A stretch of DNA of 64,000 bases. Source: Scatophagus argus (lineage: Eukaryota; Chordata; Actinopteri; Scatophagidae). Below are positions 28,740-40,793 of the stretch, one piece after another. Each line of letters starts with the position of its first letter. Within the stretch, counting starts at the first letter, position 1. The translations under genes were made by a program, and so were the position numbers. Location of the stretch: the NCBI RefSeq assembly GCF_020382885.2, contig NC_058499.1, forward strand, positions 7,983,872 to 8,047,871. Direction: 5' to 3'. The notes under the pieces were generated by a model that saw only the letters and a program-made list of their open reading frames with translations, was not told the origin of the DNA and made no database searches.

Positions 28740-29947
28740 TCAAAAGTAGTTCAGATTCAGATCTCGTTCTGCTGGGTAGTTATCTGAATTTCCCCCACCT
28801 GAAGAAGTAAACAGAAAGAACAAAAAGGTTTGGACAACAACTTCAAAATGCTCAGATGACAATGAGTGTTCACAATGACTTTCAGAGTTTTACCTTCTTC
28901 CACTGCTTGCTGCAGAAGATCCAGAAGAATGGATGACAAAGACAGTCCAAGTCGTCCATCACTGCTCTGCTTGTGACTCTCTGCAGGACATTTGACATTT
29001 GAAAAGGAATCATGAAACTGCACAACCGAGACTGGAAAGAAAATAAAAACACGTAGCAGCGTGAGACCCAGACGTGTATAAAATCAGCCTCATTTTCCCC
29101 ACTCTGATGGATGAATACATTTGCTCAACTTTGAAAGCTGACAAGAAAGCCTTTAACAGATAAAAAAATATTACAAAGTGTTTAATAGTTGATGTAACTA
29201 ATGGCTTTATTAAAGGTGAATGAATAATTTCCGAATACTTTATAGATCAGTGACGTTAGGCCTGTTTAAGAGCACCCTTAGCGTAGACGGGTTGTGAAAC
29301 ATCCATCTTCCTGGTGCATCATTAATACTCAAGTCATGTCATCAAATGAAGTCTGCAGATATAAATATCACTTGAAAAACACTAATAAACCATCAAATCT
29401 GCTGTTCTAATTAATGTGCCAATAAAGTTAATTAAGAAGGGTCTGAGTTCGTTCAAAAAAGCCAAAGCGAAGCCAACAACTTGTGAACCCTTTAAAAAGG
29501 CTCTTACATTATAATAACAATTTTTTTTTTCTTTACCTGATACCACCGGCTGCAGCACCACATAATGCACTCACCTAAGTGTAAAGTATCTCCTTCTTGT
29601 CTGCTGGTGCGCTCCAACACTGAGCGATGTCCCTCTGAAAAAGTCCAACATTCAACACAGTTTCCTCTTAATTTTAACGAGGCAGCTCAACACTAGGAAT
29701 TTCTGGACAGCTAAAAATGTCCTCTGCAAATTCTTACGTGCTCCTTTGAGGTATAAGATGGCCTGAGGAGTCCAGTTCCTCCTCTGCAAAGTGGTGAAAA
29801 ACACATCAGTTCACCTCTGAACAATGTTTCCTAAAACATCAGTGTGAGCTTAAATGCGACAGAGAAAAATCAACTTTCACCCACCTGGGGTGCACTCCAG
29901 CACTGGGTAACTAATGTCACCATGAGCAACATGACTGTTAAGGTCAT
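28740..29947 (-). CDS. spx: Spexin neuropeptide precursor (probable spx1b)
   Basis: Four coding exons on the minus strand: 29947-29885, 29800 region (AG|AGGAGGAAC) to 29739, 29633-29577 region, 28984-28892 region, with the last coding piece at 28797-28740; junctions are GT-AG and give a 104-residue precursor. Residues 1-18 (MTLTVMLLMVTLVTQCWS) form a signal peptide. An Arg-Arg pair precedes the peptide NWTPQAILYLKGAQ, differing from human and fish spexin-1 NWTPQAMLYLKGAQ/TQ at position 7 (Ile for Met). The processing signal after it reads GHR where GRR is usual. The acidic C-terminal part (LSLSSILLDLLQQAVEEG, ending NLNYF) matches the tail of spexin precursors. Spexin acts through galanin receptors 2/3 in feeding and reproduction. 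Synteny with golt1b and ldhb, as in human, confirms identity; the b-paralogue label is inferred. Confidence 0.92.
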
Positions 29948-30409
29948 TGTTGAACCCTGCAATGACATTTATTTGAATTAAAACAGCAACACTACACTAG
30001 AAGAGGAGCAACACCACCATAAGTCTTTAATAAATGAGTGGTAGCTCATTATGGTGTCATTGTAAGCAGATAAAACGATATATTTTTTTAAAGTGTTTAT
30101 TATTTGTTGACAGTTATAACATCTCCTACCAAGACATACCCGTATTATCTGACCACAGTTAAGTTATAATAAACATACAACTACATTACAGTGTGTTGTT
30201 AACTGTTTATGCACTGCGTATAAAGCCTAAGCTCAGCTATAGTGTTACTGTTTTAATTGACATTTTAATTAAGAGAATCGTTCTCAGAGTGAAGCAAAAC
30301 TTTGCGTGGACCCCATCTCTTACTTCTCAGTTATTTCATGGGAAGGTAGAACAGTGCAAACGCTGACACTAAGACATCATCAACAACAACAATAATGAAA
30401 ATCGCTTAC

Positions 30410-30520
30410 CTTTAATGTCACTTGCTGTGATCTCCTGCAGGCTGCAGCTTGTGTATAAAAGTCTGATTTGTGCTTCGTCCTCCTCTGTCACTGCTGTTCC
30501 ATTATAAACCAACTTTAAAA
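30410..30520 (-). other. Candidate 5' untranslated exon and promoter of spexin
   Basis: On the minus strand a leader-like segment ends ACATTAAAG|GTAAGCG, a strong donor, and would join the acceptor before the spexin start (TTGCAG|GGTTCAACAATG). It has no ATG in frame with the signal peptide; a short uORF (ATG GAA CAG CAG TGA) is present. A TTTATAAT word near 30502-30509 could be a TATA element. The exon 5' end is not defined. Confidence 0.5.
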
Positions 30521-30524
30521 AAAA

Positions 30525-31860
30525 ACAAAGGAAGCCACCTCATTACACAGCCTCAGTGATGGTGATGATGATGAGGGTGACAGGTAGCTTAATTACATCT
30601 CACATGATGCTTGACTTGACGAGAGTGACAGGTGCTGTTAAAAGTGTCAGTGCTCATTAGTCACACACTGATGAGACAGATTTAAAGCAGGCTCCTCTCG
30701 GGGTCACGGCGTGATGACGACACAGGTGACATTTTTATGAATGAAGCTGATGTGATGACAGCGTGTCAGTGAGCATGTGGGTGTGGACGTGTGCGTGAGG
30801 CCTGATGCTGATCAGTCAAGTCGAAGAGTGTGTTGATGATTTCCATAAAAAGCCGAATGCGTACGTACGTGTCATACGAGTAATCAGATGTCTGTTTACT
30901 TTCACGGTGACAAAGTGCGGTTTTTTTTAATGCACATTTAGATTTGAATGAAGTTTTGACAATCATTTCAGCTTTTTTTTTCATGCAAAAACTTTGGTTC
31001 CAGCTACTTGATTTTGATTTATAATTTGGAATTTTGTAATATTGATTGGCCAAATAATCATTGTGAATTACCAAATATGATAAAAATCATGCCATCATCA
31101 TCATCATGCCCTCACATTAATGCATCAATAATAACAATCTAATGATGTAAGATACAGTCACACATTTTTATCCTGATGATACATTGATACTTTAACTTGC
31201 ATGCAGGACCAGAGTTAATGATTGCATTTTCATTTCTAAAATAAAATAAAATGAAACCAGCCCAGCAGTTGCAGGGATCACTGATGCTTATTGGAATGCA
31301 GCCATTGTTGATGTTATCATTTACGCTTAAGCCTTTGACTCTGGGGTCAAAAGTTAACCTTCAAACTCAGGATGTTTTAATTAGCTTAGTTTATTTATTA
31401 ACTGTTTTTAACCAGCCTGTGCACTGTGTGTGTGTGTGTGTGTGTGTGTTTGAACTGTTCATTCATTATGCTGAATAAACAGTTCACACACACACTGTTT
31501 TGTATTGCTGTTTAAACCCGGTCATAGTTGTGCACAAATACATTAATAAACACAAAATATTACCAAAAAACACAATACATTAGTGTTATCATATGATGGA
31601 AATGTTTTAATTTATTAAATCAGAGAACCCCATGTGGGATAACCGTTCATTTTAATCATCAAAGTGAAATTTTGAATTCGAGAGAGAAATCACAGCCTCT
31701 TTGTTGTCAGTTTGAATCCAGCAGACGTTCTGATACGCAGGAAACACAGCTGTGTCAGTGATTACTGCACTAATATACTCCAAGTAATCATACAGGGTGG
31801 CTTAAAAAACTCTGAATATCTGTAGCAAAAAGAAAACAAAACAAATAACACATTTATAAA
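30525..31860. other. Spacer between spexin and golt1b
   Basis: No coding exon seen. It contains a TG microsatellite (31423-31449), a stem-forming segment around it, and spexin upstream sequence. The golt1b 3' UTR probably enters from the right. Confidence 0.6.
31423..31497. repeat. TG microsatellite with flanking inverted sequence
   Basis: (TG)13-type run followed by TTGAACTGTT; 18 bases later AACAGTTCACACACACA is the near-complement, with two bulged bases. A 15-bp stem could form. Confidence 0.6.
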
Positions 31861-31868
31861 AGACACAT

Positions 31869-31874
31869 TTTATT
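31869..31874 (-). terminator. Candidate golt1b poly(A) signal
   Basis: AATAAA on the minus strand about 510 bases beyond the golt1b stop. Confidence 0.5.
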
Positions 31875-32385
31875 ACAAGTATGCACTTACAAAATTACAG
31901 CAAAACATCTCCGTAACGAGCCTCTTAAACCTTTTCTACAACCGTTCAGGTTTCTTTGCCAACGTACGTTTCTTAATTCAACGTTAGATTCCAGTACTTC
32001 ACTTCATTGAGGGACTCAAACAAAAAGCTCTCAGTGACTGTTGAGGCACACAACCTGAAGGAGAGGATGCTGCAAACAGCTCCTGACTCTCCGCTGAGTT
32101 AATCCAGTGGTCCCGAGTCTCCAGCCCATAAATGTCAGACTGGAATGACGCAAAGTGGGAGACCTGCTTCCAGCTTTTTAAAATAAAATAAAAAAAAAAT
32201 CTCTTGATAACATCATCCAAGTGGCAATCAGATACAAAACAGCACGACGTCAGTCAAACGACCACAGATACACTTGGTTCTTTTGTGCAGAGAAACGTTT
32301 GGATTCACAGTTCTGGAGTGGCGTTGACCAAAGTATACAGTCACTGTTAGAACCTATGATAAATACTGAAGCTCTCCTGCTAATG

Positions 32386-34145
32386 TTATACCATAGTGTT
32401 GCTCTCGCCAATTTTATCCACCAGCTGAAAGAGAAAAAGAGAGCAATACGCAGTTAGTTTTTACAGCTTCAACTGAGTGAAAACATTCAATGCAAACAAA
32501 GTTAAAAGCTCACTTACAGAACTAAAGAAAAAAAACTGTCCAAAGGTTCATTTGACTCTAAATAATTTCACCCAGTGAAGATCTGAGGACATAAACACTA
32601 TTAATAAAACGACTCGTTGTGTGAGGTTATCAGTTTTTATTTCACACTCGCACTTGTTCATCCAGAGACTTTCCGGTGTGCACAAACTTTGCAGAAACTG
32701 TTATCTAATTTTGAATGATATCATATAAAGATGGCCAATGTGCAGTTCATTATCAACACTTACTGTACTGATCCCTGGTAAGCTGAGCAAAGACCCGAGC
32801 ACAGGTACTCGTCTGATGAAGCCAACTGCCACCGGGAAGAATCCTCTATTAAAGATAAAGCAAAAGAGGAGAAACCAAACGACTCACATAAATTCAGGAT
32901 GGTGACGAAAAAGAGACGTGTTTTCTTTCCGTTTGAACTGACCTGAACAAGAGGAAGAACCCGTAAATCTCCAGAACGACTCCAATGATCGGCCACCCGA
33001 TCAGAACCACAAACACTCCTCCCAGGAAGAAGCTGGTGGCTTTTACTTTATGCCTCTGAAAGAAGAATCTGAACGTTCGTTCCAGGCCGATGACGAACGA
33101 CAGGCCGGTGACGAACAGAATCTGCACAGAAAGACAAAGACGAGCAACACGATCACATATGTAACATCTGTCTGTTCGCACCCGGGAGATGTTTTTAAAA
33201 ATAATATTGGTTAATACTGATCAACTCACGTTCCCAATGGCAAGGAGGGCTTTGTCAAAAAACAGCATCATCCCGAAGAAGAGGAAAAACACACCGAACC
33301 CTGTCAGCCCCATCCCAATTTCTGTAGATGTTAGGACACAAAACGGTTCTTAGGACCACATGGTAACATCAGATGTTGTGAACTGACAAGCTGCAGACAC
33401 TAAAAGGTGAAATATCAATTTAAAAGAGCATGGTTGAATGTATTAAAACACACAAACGACATTATTAACTTATATTTGTCTTCATTCAACTTATTTTAAA
33501 CAAAAGCAAGACTGCTCTGTTAAAATTAAATTTAATATTTAGATTGTGGTGCTAATTTTTTTCTTTTTCTTTTTTAAGGATCTTTGGATTTATGAGACAA
33601 AGTACCTTGATCTTAAAGGTGCTTAATCTCCTGCTTTGGTCTAAAAACAGACATTCCTGTGGGGTTAGTGATCGATTTCTCAAATGATTGTATTTGCTAA
33701 CTTCTAACTCTGACTACGTGTTAACTATTGCTGATACAGCAGTTACATTGCACTCAATTAAGAGTGGAGTCAAATGGAGTTTCAATCAATTATTCGTGAT
33801 GGCCAGTTAAAGAAGACGCAAATCATAAGACATGCTTACACTTGCATTATTACATTCTTTTATCTGTAATGTTTACATAACAATTAATCCAACAATTAAC
33901 TGCTTTTGAAACTGGTAATTTAGTAAATTGATAAATAACGTGTAAATAAAATAATAATAGATGAAATATGACGCCTATCTAGAGACGGTGACGTGCAGCG
34001 AGGTGACGTACCGACGCTCTCATCCAATGGCGTTTGAGCTGCTAACCAAGTACAGCAAGCTAAACCGGGTTTTACACACAAACACGACAAAAACAGCGGA
34101 AAAACAAAAACTCGTCTTACTTTGAGAATCCGTGAGTGAAATCAT
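32386..34145 (-). CDS. golt1b: Vesicle transport protein GOT1B
   Basis: Five exons on the minus strand: 34145-34121, 33321-33230, 33121-32943, 32845-32764, 32424-32386. Joined length is 417 nt, 138 aa, identical to the human protein. It begins [18 protein letters not shown] and ends [10 protein letters not shown]. Four hydrophobic segments are visible: [60 protein letters not shown] (two), and part of [14 protein letters not shown]1B is a small tetraspanning protein of the ER/Golgi involved in COPII-stage cargo traffic. It sits head-to-head with slc35b4 and in tandem with spexin. Residues are near invariant relative to human (for example [18 protein letters not shown]). No anomalies. Very secure. 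Confidence 0.97.
33989..34009. promoter_or_regulatory. Paired TGACGT elements in golt1b intron 1
   Basis: TGACGTG at 33989 and TGACGTA at 34004, in a CpG-bearing stretch about 140 bp inside golt1b from its start codon. TGACGTG is the XBP1/ATF6-type UPRE core. Motif match only. Confidence 0.3.
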
Positions 34146-35296
34146 TTTGGCAATAGCTGGAGAACTGATCGATTCACGCAAATCTCGAAGCGGCTCGAAC
34201 CTGCTTCTTTGGCTGTTGGCGTTAACTGATAATACAGAAGCAGCGATGAAGCCAAAGCTAGCGGTTCGTTACTCCCCGTCTTCCGGGGCCACGCAAGCAC
34301 GTATTCCAAAGATCGTTTATATATACGGTCTGTGATACAACCTTTAGTAAGCTTCTGACAGCGAAACAGTTGATCGTTACTTTGTTTATTAAAACGAAGA
34401 ACAAAAAGGGAAATTATCTGCTCTTACCAAACGATAATCACTTAATTTTGATAACTGTTTACATTTAGCTGAATATGCTGTACTTTAAATGAAGAACAGC
34501 TTTGAATCTAGTGGTTGAAATTAAGTGCTAAATGAAATTTGGTATTTCTCAGCATCTATTTTTTTTGGCAGTGTAATTAAAATATGTCAGTAAACGTGCT
34601 CCATGAAAAATGAGTATTTGGAAAACTCTGATGAGTAAAATCTGGAACTGTAAAATCCGGAAAAAATAAAATATTTGGTAACCACTAAGCCTATTTCTTG
34701 GAACAGGCTTCTAAAGACAAAAATATGTAAATATTTTCTCAAGTTAGAATGAGAATGAATGAATGAATGAATGGCATATTTATTCTGAAACTGCTTTATA
34801 TGCGTCTGTGTGGCTTCTGATGCAAGAGATTCGGTCAGAGTGAGAGCTCTTTGAAAAGTTTTTTCACTAAACTATTGTTCTGCGCATGCGCCTTCAAACA
34901 TTTCTGGTCGTCACGACTGCGCGTTGATTACGCTGTTAGCGTATTAATTTAAGCTATCGGTTCTTCATAAAGCAAGTACTCCTAATACAATTTTCCAGGT
35001 AATAAATGTATTTGACTTGTAACGTTATCTTAATTAGAGAGAGAACTTTAACGACATTGCGTACCTTTTCCGGTCATATAAAAAAATGAACTACAACTCC
35101 CAAGAGCCCACATGATGAGGAAGAGTACAACCTCAGATAAGACGTATTCAACTGAACACCAGGAGTTTGTGTGAAAGCAGAGGACCTCGTAGAAAACACA
35201 AACCGCTGGGTTTTCTTTGCAAATGTGCGCCGATCAGAAATCCGCTTTTCTAAGTGACACTTTTTCTGCCGAGTTTTTCTTCAGCAGTACGCCAAC
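34146..35296. promoter_or_regulatory. Divergent golt1b / slc35b4 promoter region
   Basis: The start codons of golt1b (minus) and slc35b4 (plus) are 1.15 kb apart. Within this: an NRF1-like palindrome TGCGCATGCGCC (34881-34892); a ZNF143/SBS-like element ACTACAACTCCCAAGAGCCC (35090-35109), about 190 bp before the slc35b4 ATG; and a GAAT microsatellite (about 34750-34775). NRF1 and ZNF143 sites are typical of TATA-less housekeeping promoters. Which gene each serves is unknown. Confidence 0.5.
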
Positions 35297-38200
35297 ATGG
35301 GGACAGTTTTTGCCATCGCTCTTGTTTTTATCGGATGCTGTAGCAATGTGGTGTCTCTGGAGCTGCTTGTAAGGTCAGTGGCAAACTTTGAGTGCTAATG
35401 AACTGTCTGTCGCCTTTGCTATGGAAGTGTTAACAGCTGTAACTTTGTTTGGAAATCTCACTTGATTATTACTGAATCCAGCATACAGAGTATAGTTAGT
35501 GTGGACTGATACATTATCATTTTGTCAGAGGTGGAAAGTACTCGAGGTGCCTATTAAGTACCTTATTTCATGTTCCTGTGTAGAATTTGTATAAAGTATT
35601 CATAAAGTAAAGTATTCATGGAGTACTCTGTTACTATGTTTGGTTACCACTGTACTTTTTTAAAGATCAGACACTGGAGAACCTCATCCCATAAGAGTTA
35701 CCTTTCTTATGTCCCAGTTGTTTAATATAAAAAGTAAAATAACTACATAAAGAGCATCAATATGCAATACACTGCATGTGCAGTAAAGTAAAATACATAT
35801 ATACGTTCATATTACAATAGAAAAAAAAGAAAACTGAAATAAATGGCGAGAATTAAAACAGTTTATTGTTAAAGAAGACAAAGAAAATACTTGAGAAGCT
35901 GAAACGTTTATTGAAACATTTCAGACAATATGAAACCATAGCTGTCATGACATAACCGTACTTAACTCTGACAACTTGTTGAGTAAAGTAACAATCCTGT
36001 AGTCTTTCCATCTCTGTGTGTTTTAAACAAAAACGCTTACATGCGGGAAATCGTTTGGTATTTAGTTGGTAACTAAGCGTCCATAGTTTGTCCGGGTCTG
36101 CTTGAGGAGTAACTATTGAGTATCCACATACTGAATTATAGCTCACACTGATTTAACAGAACCTTAAGCCGAATTTTCCAATAGATTTTAGTTTAATGTC
36201 AGAAATATGACATGGAAATTGCTTTAATTTAGAAAACAACACTGTGTTTTGCAGTATTAAAAAAATACGTCAGTAATCTCATTACAATGAGAGACTAGAA
36301 GATCAATAAACATAAGCATACTGCTCTTGCCTGTTTTAGATTACTTCATGTTCTGCGGTGGTATTGTTTCAAGCTAAACACCTTCAGGTTTACTCCATAT
36401 GCTGTTCAATGTGTATCCCTTCTTTCCTCTTTTGTGCCTCATCTCCTCAGAGAGTTTCCAGGATGTGGCAACATCGTCACCTTCGCTCAGTTTTTATTCA
36501 TCGCAATCGAAGGTTTCATCTTCGAGGCTAACTTTGGGAGGAAGAAACCGACAATCCCTCTAAGGTAAGAAAAAAAAAAGCTTGAAGGAGTTTGAACTTG
36601 ATGCTGCGGATGAAAGACATTGGATGAATACTAAAGCAACCCCGTGTGTCTTTTTGTCCAGAAACTACATAATCATGGTGACCATGTTCTTCACAGTCAG
36701 CGTGATCAACAACTACGCTCTCAAGTTCAACATCTCCATGCCGTTACACATGATCTTCAGATCTGTAAGAATTTGTCTGCTTTCCCCCATTACCAAATAA
36801 CCTGCTTCCATCACCTCCGCCTCAGAGTGATCTGATGTGTTTGACCTGCTTGTCTTGTTTCTCTGCAGGGCTCACTGATCGCTAACATGATCCTGGGAAT
36901 CATCATCCTGAAGAAAAGGTACCCTCACTTCCCCTGACAACACCGATGCCTCTTGTCCAGATTAATCAGAGCACATCAGTGTGCAGTTTGATTGCAGTTG
37001 TTTTCACCTTCTCACCCTGCAGGTATTCAGCGAGTAAATATCTGTCTATAGCTTTAGTTTCAGCTGGTATCTTCATCTGCACCATCATGTCTGCCAAACA
37101 AGTGGTGAGTCCTCTGCAGAACACGCTGCAATATAACGAGACTTTTTAATTACTTAAGTGTTTTTCTGTGCAGCAAGTCCTTCAGTACAAGGCAGCCGTC
37201 TCTCTCGAAATATGCAGTCTTGACCTGTTAATATTTTTGATGCATTTTGTTTCTGCAGAATATGGCCAATGAGGGATCAGAAGAGCAAAGCTTTTATGCG
37301 TTCATGCACTGGCTTGTAGGTGAGTCAGCAACATCTCACTTGGAAAATGATTTTTTTTGTATTATTACTGATATAGCAGTTTATTATTTTTTTGTGATTC
37401 ATCAGTCTATAGTTTAGTCTATTAAAAAAGAAAGTCAGTAAATAATAAAAATCATATCATAAATCAAAAAATCATAAATGTTTTCAGTCCAAAACCCTAA
37501 ATTCAGTTTACAGTGAGATAAAACAGAGAAAAATGGCTAATCTGGAGGATGATTGTCATTTTTGCTTAATAAGTGACTTAAAAGAGTCAGAAAAGAAAGA
37601 CTTGACAATTAACTTGTCAACCAGTTGTTTCAGCTCTAATTTGGAGGCAACTCAACACATAAAAAACTAGCAGCAGCAACATTAAAATGATGTTGTTGTC
37701 AATTAGATTTTTCTTTTTTGTCAATTCAGGTATTGCCATGTTGACCTTTGCTCTGCTGATGTCTGCGAGGATGGGCATTTTCCAGGAGACGCTGTACAAG
37801 CAGTATGGGAAACACTCCAAGGAGGCTCTCTTCTATAATGTGAGTTTTCCTTCTGCTCCGGCATGCAGGACACACCCACAATATTCACAATATCTTTATG
37901 GGAAGTTCAAGATTCATTTGAGTTGAGTAAATTAAGCTCCTGTTTGTCTTTCATGTCTCTAGCACTGCCTACCGCTGCCAGGCTTCCTGCTCCTCTCCAC
38001 AAACATCTACAGCCACTGTGTCTTATTCAGTCAAAGCAGTGAGTCCCGCCAGTTTATTCAGGACATGTCTGTGGGTGGAAAGTTCACAGTTAATATATTT
38101 TATTCACAGATGTAAATAGATGTTTTCTTTTGTTCTCAGGCCCTGTAGTTGTTCCTCAGATTGGACTGACTGTGCCGATCATGTGGGTCTACCTGCTGGT

Positions 38201-38749
38201 CAACGTCATCACACAGTATCCTGTCAAAAGTTCATTTCACTGGCTCGTATTTATTGTTTGTTTATTTATTAGTCAGGTTTGTCATGTCTCTAATCTGTGC
38301 AACAGTTCACCCTGGTCATGAGACCAAAAGGTTGAAAACTGCTTTTTATTATATAAACTCAAAAATAACTCGGGAACAAACAGGCAAAACAACCAAACTC
38401 CTGATATAATTGGCTGATTGTCGAGAAATTCAAGTTGTTGTTGTTGTTTTTTCCACGTTCTCACGCTCTTGTTCCAGACTTTAACCAGTTTTTTTTCAGA
38501 TACGTGTGCATCCGTGGCGTATTCATTCTGACCACAGAGTGCACCTCGCTGACGGTCACTCTGGTGGTGACCCTGAGGAAGTTCCTCAGCCTCATCTTCT
38601 CCATCCTTTACTTCCAAAACCCCTTCACGACCTGGCACTGGGTGGGTACGGCTGTGGTCTTCTTGGGCACTCTGCTGTACACGGAGGTGTGGAGCAGCGT
38701 GCAGGCGGCTCTGCGTGGACCCAAGGTCAAGGAGAAGAAGGCGGAGTGA
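35297..38749 (+). CDS. slc35b4: Nucleotide-sugar transporter SLC35B4 (UDP-xylose / UDP-GlcNAc)
   Basis: Ten exons: 35297-35373, 36451-36564, 36662-36764, 36869-36918, 37023-37104, 37259-37319, 37730-37839, 37963-38038, 38140-38215, 38500-38749, all GT-AG. The start is MGTVFAIALVFIGCCSNVV. Strongly conserved blocks include PGCGNIVTFAQFLFIA, MVTMFFTVSVINNYAL, PLHMIFRSGSLIANMILGII, ALLMSARMGIFQETLYKQYG, and CIRGVFILTTECTSLTVTLV. About ten transmembrane helices are expected, and the tail GPKVKEKKAE is lysine-rich, consistent with ER/Golgi retrieval. The family imports UDP-xylose and UDP-GlcNAc into the Golgi lumen for glycosylation. The loop after exon 5 (MANEGSEEQSFYAF) is the least conserved region. 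Human SLC35B4 lies beside CHCHD3, as here. Confidence 0.96.
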
Positions 38750-38983
38750 AGAGGAAGAGGAGCAAGAAGAACAATGGACTGGTGGTTGAATAGAAAAGCT
38801 GTCAGTGTGTTGCACTGAGGTTGTTGCTGATTGACTGTCCTGAAACGGTTTTATACATTTACGTCATTTTGTTTTCACATCGCACATCATAGGCAGCATT
38901 AAACCCCATTTTACACACACACGCACACACGCACACACACAAACACATAAAGGATAAGGCTGGTGAGGTTTTATGTTTTTGTC

Positions 38984-38989
38984 AATAAA
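38984..38989 (+). terminator. Candidate slc35b4 poly(A) signal
   Basis: AATAAA about 235 bases past the stop; a second AATAAA lies near 39052. A CA microsatellite (about 38914-38945) precedes it in the 3' UTR. Confidence 0.5.
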
Positions 38990-39069
38990 TCAACAATATG
39001 ATATTGTCACCCAAAAGCCATTTATTGGTGCTAAATCTTTGAATCGGCTTCAATAAATGTGTATTAGGA

Positions 39070-40560
39070 CTGGACAACATGACTTCTTAAGTGTGAAATG
39101 AGTCGTTCACGATGATGAGCCAGCAGAGAATCATCACAGAGCTTTAGAAAGGGTTTTAGCTCAGCGTTTAGATGTCCCATATACAACTTGTCCCATAGCA
39201 TCGGTTTCTGCAGCTGTTTTCAGCACAAAAAGCTCTAAAAATCCCACTACCTGCTCAGGACCAAAAATCAGACAGGAACGGTTAGCAGCTGGTGGTGGTG
39301 ATCAGAGTGGAGCGTTTAGCAGCTGAAGAGGCTGATGATTCCCACAGGAGTGAGTTGATGAAGATCAAAAGCACATCTAAAGCTGCTGGATGTGTGCAGA
39401 GCAACAGTTGACTTCACAATATATAGTCTTTAAAAGTGATGATATGTCTTGAGCTGCTGCAGTTTGTTGATTATTATTAGAAAAATTAAGTTAGCCTCTG
39501 TTTTTTATAATGATCGTTTGTGGTTCTCAAATGAGAGAATAAATTGCTGTTTTGTTTTTGGTCTTACGTTGATCAGACAAAACAAGGAATTTGATGACGC
39601 CACCTTGAGCTCTAAGATATTGTGATGGGTTTGTTTTACTCTTCTTTTTTTAAAATCAGTAATGAAAGTAATTGTTAGCTGTAGTCCAAAACTGTCAACG
39701 TTGTTTTCACAGCTTGTTTGTTGTTTCCGCTGCCCTGAAGTGGCCATAAAAATCAGTTGCTGTTGGTATAAAAGCAGGTCACAAATACATCAGACAGTTT
39801 CCCAAAGCGGATGGACACACATTTTTAGCAAATATTACTAAAACAGGAGTGAGATGTGCATTTGTAGGGACTATTTTCAGATGTGGATTAATACTTAACA
39901 GGCACACTTATGAGTATCTACAGCAGCATAAGGACTTGAAGAAATGACTCAAAATAAACTTCAGCTCTCCTGTTAGTAGTGAAGGAACATGTGGGTCAAT
40001 GAGTGTTTTTAATAGCTGGTTTTGTTTTATTTTAATTGAAATTGCTCAAAATAAAAGATATAGTTAGAAAATATAGGATCTCACCAGCCCTGTTTTTTTT
40101 TTCCAAATATATATATATATATATATACCATTAGTACCTCATTAGAATTTAAATCATTTGATGGTTCCGCTTTTTCTTTCGTGTGTAATGTTTGAATATT
40201 TATTTTCTAAACGTAACAGCTTGATTTTCTCCATGTTAACACATCAGTAGAACAACACTGAACACAGTAATGTGATGCTGAATGGACAAAACACATCAGT
40301 GCATTGCGTAGAGTCAGACCATGTAAACATACAGACGGGACCATTTAGTTCCTGTAATTGTTTTCTCTCTCTCGTGTCTAAATTGTCTCAGGTGTATTAG
40401 ATCTGTATTATTAATAAGAAACATTAAATTAAACAATGCAGCAGGTCTTTACACAATCACTTTTGACTTAAATTAAGAAAGTACACGTTTAGTTACTAAT
40501 GATGGGGGGGGGGTTTCATTAGTTTTCATTAGTTTTATACATATTTTTTAGCTGGGACAC
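39070..40560. other. Spacer between slc35b4 and chchd3-like gene
   Basis: No coding sequence recognised. It contains a TA microsatellite (40107-40127) and a G-run (40505-40513). The slc35b4 3' UTR may extend into it. Confidence 0.6.
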
Positions 40561-40600
40561 AATGTTCCCCCAGTGTTTAATTGACTGTAAGGCCAGCGGA

Positions 40601-40636
40601 CCAATCAGGAGAGGCGTTCTTTTAGCTCCATCCAAT
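40601..40636 (+). promoter_or_regulatory. Paired CCAAT boxes upstream of chchd3-like gene
   Basis: CCAAT at 40601-40605 and 40632-40636, 31 bp apart, 160-190 bp before the start codon. Probable NF-Y sites of the promoter. Confidence 0.45.
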
Positions 40637-40793
40637 AGCAGCTGCTCTTGTTCCCAGTCAGCTGTGGGAAGGGCAGCTCGCTGCAGCTGTTGGAGGAGTT
40701 GGTCTCACTGAGCCCAGATCCACATTGTGGATAAATAAAAGTCCTTGTGAGTATCCACACAGTCCTGATCGTGGTGTGCAGCTGCGGGTGTGG

